Origin: Chloroflexota bacterium
Lineage (GTDB): Bacteria > Chloroflexota > Anaerolineae > Promineifilales > Promineifilaceae
DNA: 6,553 nucleotides
Reading direction: 5' to 3'
Assembly: GCA_024278255.1 (NCBI GenBank)
Contig: JAJRTP010000222.1
Coordinates: 1-6,553 of the forward strand
The position numbers and the translations under genes were made by a program. This document shows, piece by piece, positions 4,949-6,553 of the stretch. Below the pieces are notes generated by a model that saw nothing but the letters and a program-made list of their open reading frames with translations, was not told the DNA's origin and made no database searches. Each line of letters starts with the position of its first letter. Position 1 is the stretch's first letter.

Positions 4949-5803
4949 ATGAACGCAGAAGATAGACGTGAAATCGAAGTGCGGGGTGATGATGTCGATC
5001 AGGCAGTGGCTGACGGTCTGGCTCAGTTAGGCTTGAGCCGTGATGAGGTCGAGATTGAAGTACTCGATGAGGGCAGCCGGGGCTTGTTGGGTTTAGGAGC
5101 CAGAGAGGCTGTTGTGGTCATCAAACCATTGTCTGCTGCAGCCCAGATAAAGGAAGAGCGGCCGGAGCCTGAGCCTGAACCGGAGATGGTTGCAGAAGTG
5201 GTCGAGGTTGAATCGGAGCCTGAAATGGAGACGGTTGTAGAGGTAGTTGAAGTTGAACCTGAGTTTGAATCCGTGACCGCCACGGCCGTAACCGAAGCGA
5301 CCGAAGAACCCAAAACAAGTCTGGAAGAGGCCGAAGCCGAACGGCAAGCAGCCCAGGCAACCGTCGAAACCCTGCTGGCGAAAATGCAAGTCACTGCTAC
5401 TGTAACCACCAGCATCTCCGAGCCGGATGATGTTACCGGACGGCGGATCAACGTCATTGAAATTCACGGCGACGATTTGGGTGTTCTCATCGGCCCGCGC
5501 GGCGACACCTTGAACGCCATGCAATACCTGGCCCGGCTGATTGTGGGCCACGGCTTGCACCAGCGTATTACCTTCGTCGTAGACGTGGAAGGCTACCGGC
5601 AGCGGCGGGAATTGGCTTTGAGCCGACTGGCTGAACGTATGGCCGGCAAAGTCGTCAAACGGCAGCGTCCCGTCAGTCTGGAACCCATGCCGCCCCACGA
5701 GCGGCGTATCATCCACATGACACTGCGCGATAGTGAGGAAGTTTACACGGAAAGCAGTGGCGAAGGGAAATACCGAAAAGTTAAAATATTGCTAAAGGAA
5801 TAG
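4949..5803 (+). CDS. jag: RNA-binding protein KhpB/Jag (Jag-N, KH and R3H domains)
   Basis: A 284-residue cytoplasmic RNA-binding protein (Jag, KhpB or EloR), which in firmicutes works with KhpA in control of cell-wall elongation and sRNA stability. The Jag-N domain fills 1-60, with the motif DEGSRGLLGLGAREAVV (40-56). Residues 68-140 are an acidic, low-complexity linker with near-repeats of EVVEVE (83-88 and 98-103). A KH domain follows with INVIEIHGDDLGVLIGPRGD (167-186), whose GPRG loop (182-185) contacts RNA. The R3H domain has PPHERRIIHMTL (248-259), giving R252 and H256 as the R-xxx-H pair, then the usual TESSGEG end. The linker is longer than in many homologues. ATG 4949 follows AAAAGGA (4938-4944). 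A terminator lies just downstream, so jag is the last gene of the operon. Confidence 0.95.
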   Translation: MNAEDRREIEVRGDDVDQAVADGLAQLGLSRDEVEIEVLDEGSRGLLGLGAREAVVVIKPLSAAAQIKEERPEPEPEPEMVAEVVEVESEPEMETVVEVVEVEPEFESVTATAVTEATEEPKTSLEEAEAERQAAQATVETLLAKMQVTATVTTSISEPDDVTGRRINVIEIHGDDLGVLIGPRGDTLNAMQYLARLIVGHGLHQRITFVVDVEGYRQRRELALSRLAERMAGKVVKRQRPVSLEPMPPHERRIIHMTLRDSEEVYTESSGEGKYRKVKILLKE

Positions 5804-5841
5804 GGAGCAGAAAGATAAAAACCTGATTTTTTGATTAGCAG

Positions 5842-5871
5842 CCGCATCTCGGAAAGGGATGCGGTTTTTTT
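5842..5871 (+). terminator. Intrinsic terminator of the rpmH-jag operon
   Basis: CCGCATC (5842-5848) pairs with GATGCGG (5858-5864). Two further closing pairs (T-G and C-G) leave the loop GGAAA. Seven Ts follow (5865-5871). It begins 38 bases after the jag stop and is the clearest terminator in the window. Confidence 0.92.
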
Positions 5872-5881
5872 ATTAACTGGT

Positions 5882-5910
5882 TTGACGGGAACGGCCGTAA
5901 CAGGGACAAT
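5882..5910 (+). promoter_or_regulatory. Probable promoter of the ArsA/Get3-type gene
   Basis: TTGACG (5882-5887) and GACAAT (5905-5910) are 17 bases apart, matching the -35 at five of six positions and the -10 at four of six. Transcription would start near 5917, giving a leader of about 66 bases. It follows the operon terminator directly, which supports a separate transcription unit. The spacer holds an ACGGCCGT octamer (5891-5898). Confidence 0.5.
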
Positions 5911-5982
5911 TCTACCTGCAACACACTGAAACAAAATGCGTAATGAGAACTGGATAGTCATCACGCAATAACGGAGAAATCA

Positions 5983-6553
5983 ATGCGAATAATTCTGTAT
6001 TTAGGTAAAGGCGGTGTGGGCAAAACGACGACGGCCGCGGCTACGGCCGTGCGCAGCGCCCAACTGGGCTACAAGACCCTCGTCGCCAGCACGGACATCG
6101 CCCACAGTTTGGCCGATTCCTTTGATATGCCGCTGGATGCCAAACCGGTGGAGATTGCCGAAAATCTGTGGGCGCAGGAAATCAGCGCCGTAGCCGATAT
6201 TTACAACTACTGGGGAACCTTGCAGGAGTTTGTTTCCGGCATGATCAAGGACGGCAGCACGGTCAACAAAGTGGTGGCCGATGAGCTGTCCGCTTTTCCC
6301 GGTATGGATGAGATTGTCAGCCTGCTGCACATCAACAAGCAGGCCAAAGAGCAAAATTTTGACCGGGTGATTATTGACGCTGCCCCTACCGGCGAGACGA
6401 TTCGGCTGCTGACCATGCCGGATACGTTCCGCTGGTACGCCGGGCATTTGGGCCGCTACCGCACGGGGATGATGAAAGCGATACGGCCGTTTGCCGGCCG
6501 TTTCCTCAATGCCCCCACGGAAATTCTGGACGCGCTGGATAAACTGGATACTG
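5983..6553 (+). CDS. ArsA/Get3-family ATPase, N-terminal part (runs off the right edge)
   Basis: The first 190 codons of a P-loop ATPase of the ArsA/Get3 (anion-transporting ATPase) class; the gene is cut by the window edge. The deviant Walker A is GKGGVGKTT (8-16). STDIAHSLADSF (37-48) matches the family's STDPAHSL switch, with Ile in place of Pro. FPGMDEI (105-111) and VIIDAAPTGETIRLL (129-143) match the family's PGxDE and D-xAPTGxTLRLL signatures, with Glu where arsenite ATPases usually have His. No cysteine occurs in these 190 residues, which argues against the metalloregulated arsenite pump type. A cytoplasmic chaperone-like or tail-anchored-protein targeting role is possible but not shown. 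ATG 5983 follows GGAG (5973-5976) by six bases. It has its own promoter beyond the terminator. The ACGGCCGT octamer appears at 6043 and 6483. Confidence 0.88.
   Translation, partial: MRIILYLGKGGVGKTTTAAATAVRSAQLGYKTLVASTDIAHSLADSFDMPLDAKPVEIAENLWAQEISAVADIYNYWGTLQEFVSGMIKDGSTVNKVVADELSAFPGMDEIVSLLHINKQAKEQNFDRVIIDAAPTGETIRLLTMPDTFRWYAGHLGRYRTGMMKAIRPFAGRFLNAPTEILDALDKLDT

Noticed and set aside
5093..5716. 207-codon open frame on the minus strand opposite jag
   Set aside because: It mirrors the acidic repeat and KH/R3H coding region and shows only low-complexity Phe/Arg/Leu sequence, without a ribosome binding site of note.
6001..6447. 148-codon minus-strand open frame near the right edge
   Set aside because: It is antisense to the ArsA/Get3-type gene, whose P-loop and family signatures are clear on the + strand.

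Overview
The window carries the conserved rpmH-rnpA-yidD-yidC-jag cluster that in many bacteria lies beside the replication origin. All supported genes are on the + strand. Best guess for the host is a Chloroflexota (Anaerolineae-like) bacterium. This is inference from the short Oxa1/SpoIIIJ-type YidC without a periplasmic domain, the KhpB/Jag gene next to it, the lipoprotein beta-propeller, the mid-range GC and the style of the intergenic repeats. No rRNA or other taxonomic marker is present, so the assignment is tentative.

Layout: (1) bases 1-143 hold no recognised gene. (2) 144-620 encodes a degenerate, cysteine-rich UspA-like protein. (3) 690-1463 encodes an inositol-monophosphatase-family enzyme closest to HisN-type histidinol-phosphatase. 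(4) 1464-1685 is a control region with a heptamer repeat tail, a near-consensus sigma-70 promoter (TTGACC, 17 bp, TATAAT) and a terminator-like hairpin with seven Ts directly before the rpmH ribosome binding site. (5) 1686-5803 is a probable operon: rpmH (L34 with a long C-terminal extension), rnpA (RNase P protein), yidD (with a His/Asp-rich tail), a PQQ-type beta-propeller lipoprotein, yidC (membrane insertase) and jag/khpB (RNA-binding protein). It ends at a clear intrinsic terminator at 5842-5871. (6) 5983 to the right edge is the 5' part of an ArsA/Get3-type ATPase with its own likely promoter.

The operon joins ribosome assembly (L34), tRNA processing (RnpA) and co-translational membrane insertion (YidD, YidC) to KhpB, which in firmicutes is an RNA-binding regulator of cell-envelope growth. 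The extra lipoprotein between yidD and yidC resembles BamB-like propellers and may act with the insertase, but that is inference.

The strongest unexplained signals are at the DNA level. The 8-bp palindrome ACGGCCGT occurs 14 times in 6.5 kb, in all three reading frames and in both flanking noncoding stretches, where about 0.1 would be expected by chance. This is comparable to the HIP1 octamer of cyanobacteria. The same heptamer (ACTGATT) forms tandem clusters in opposite orientations after hisN and after yidD. Every gap between rnpA and jag carries either a strong inverted repeat or a heptamer cluster.
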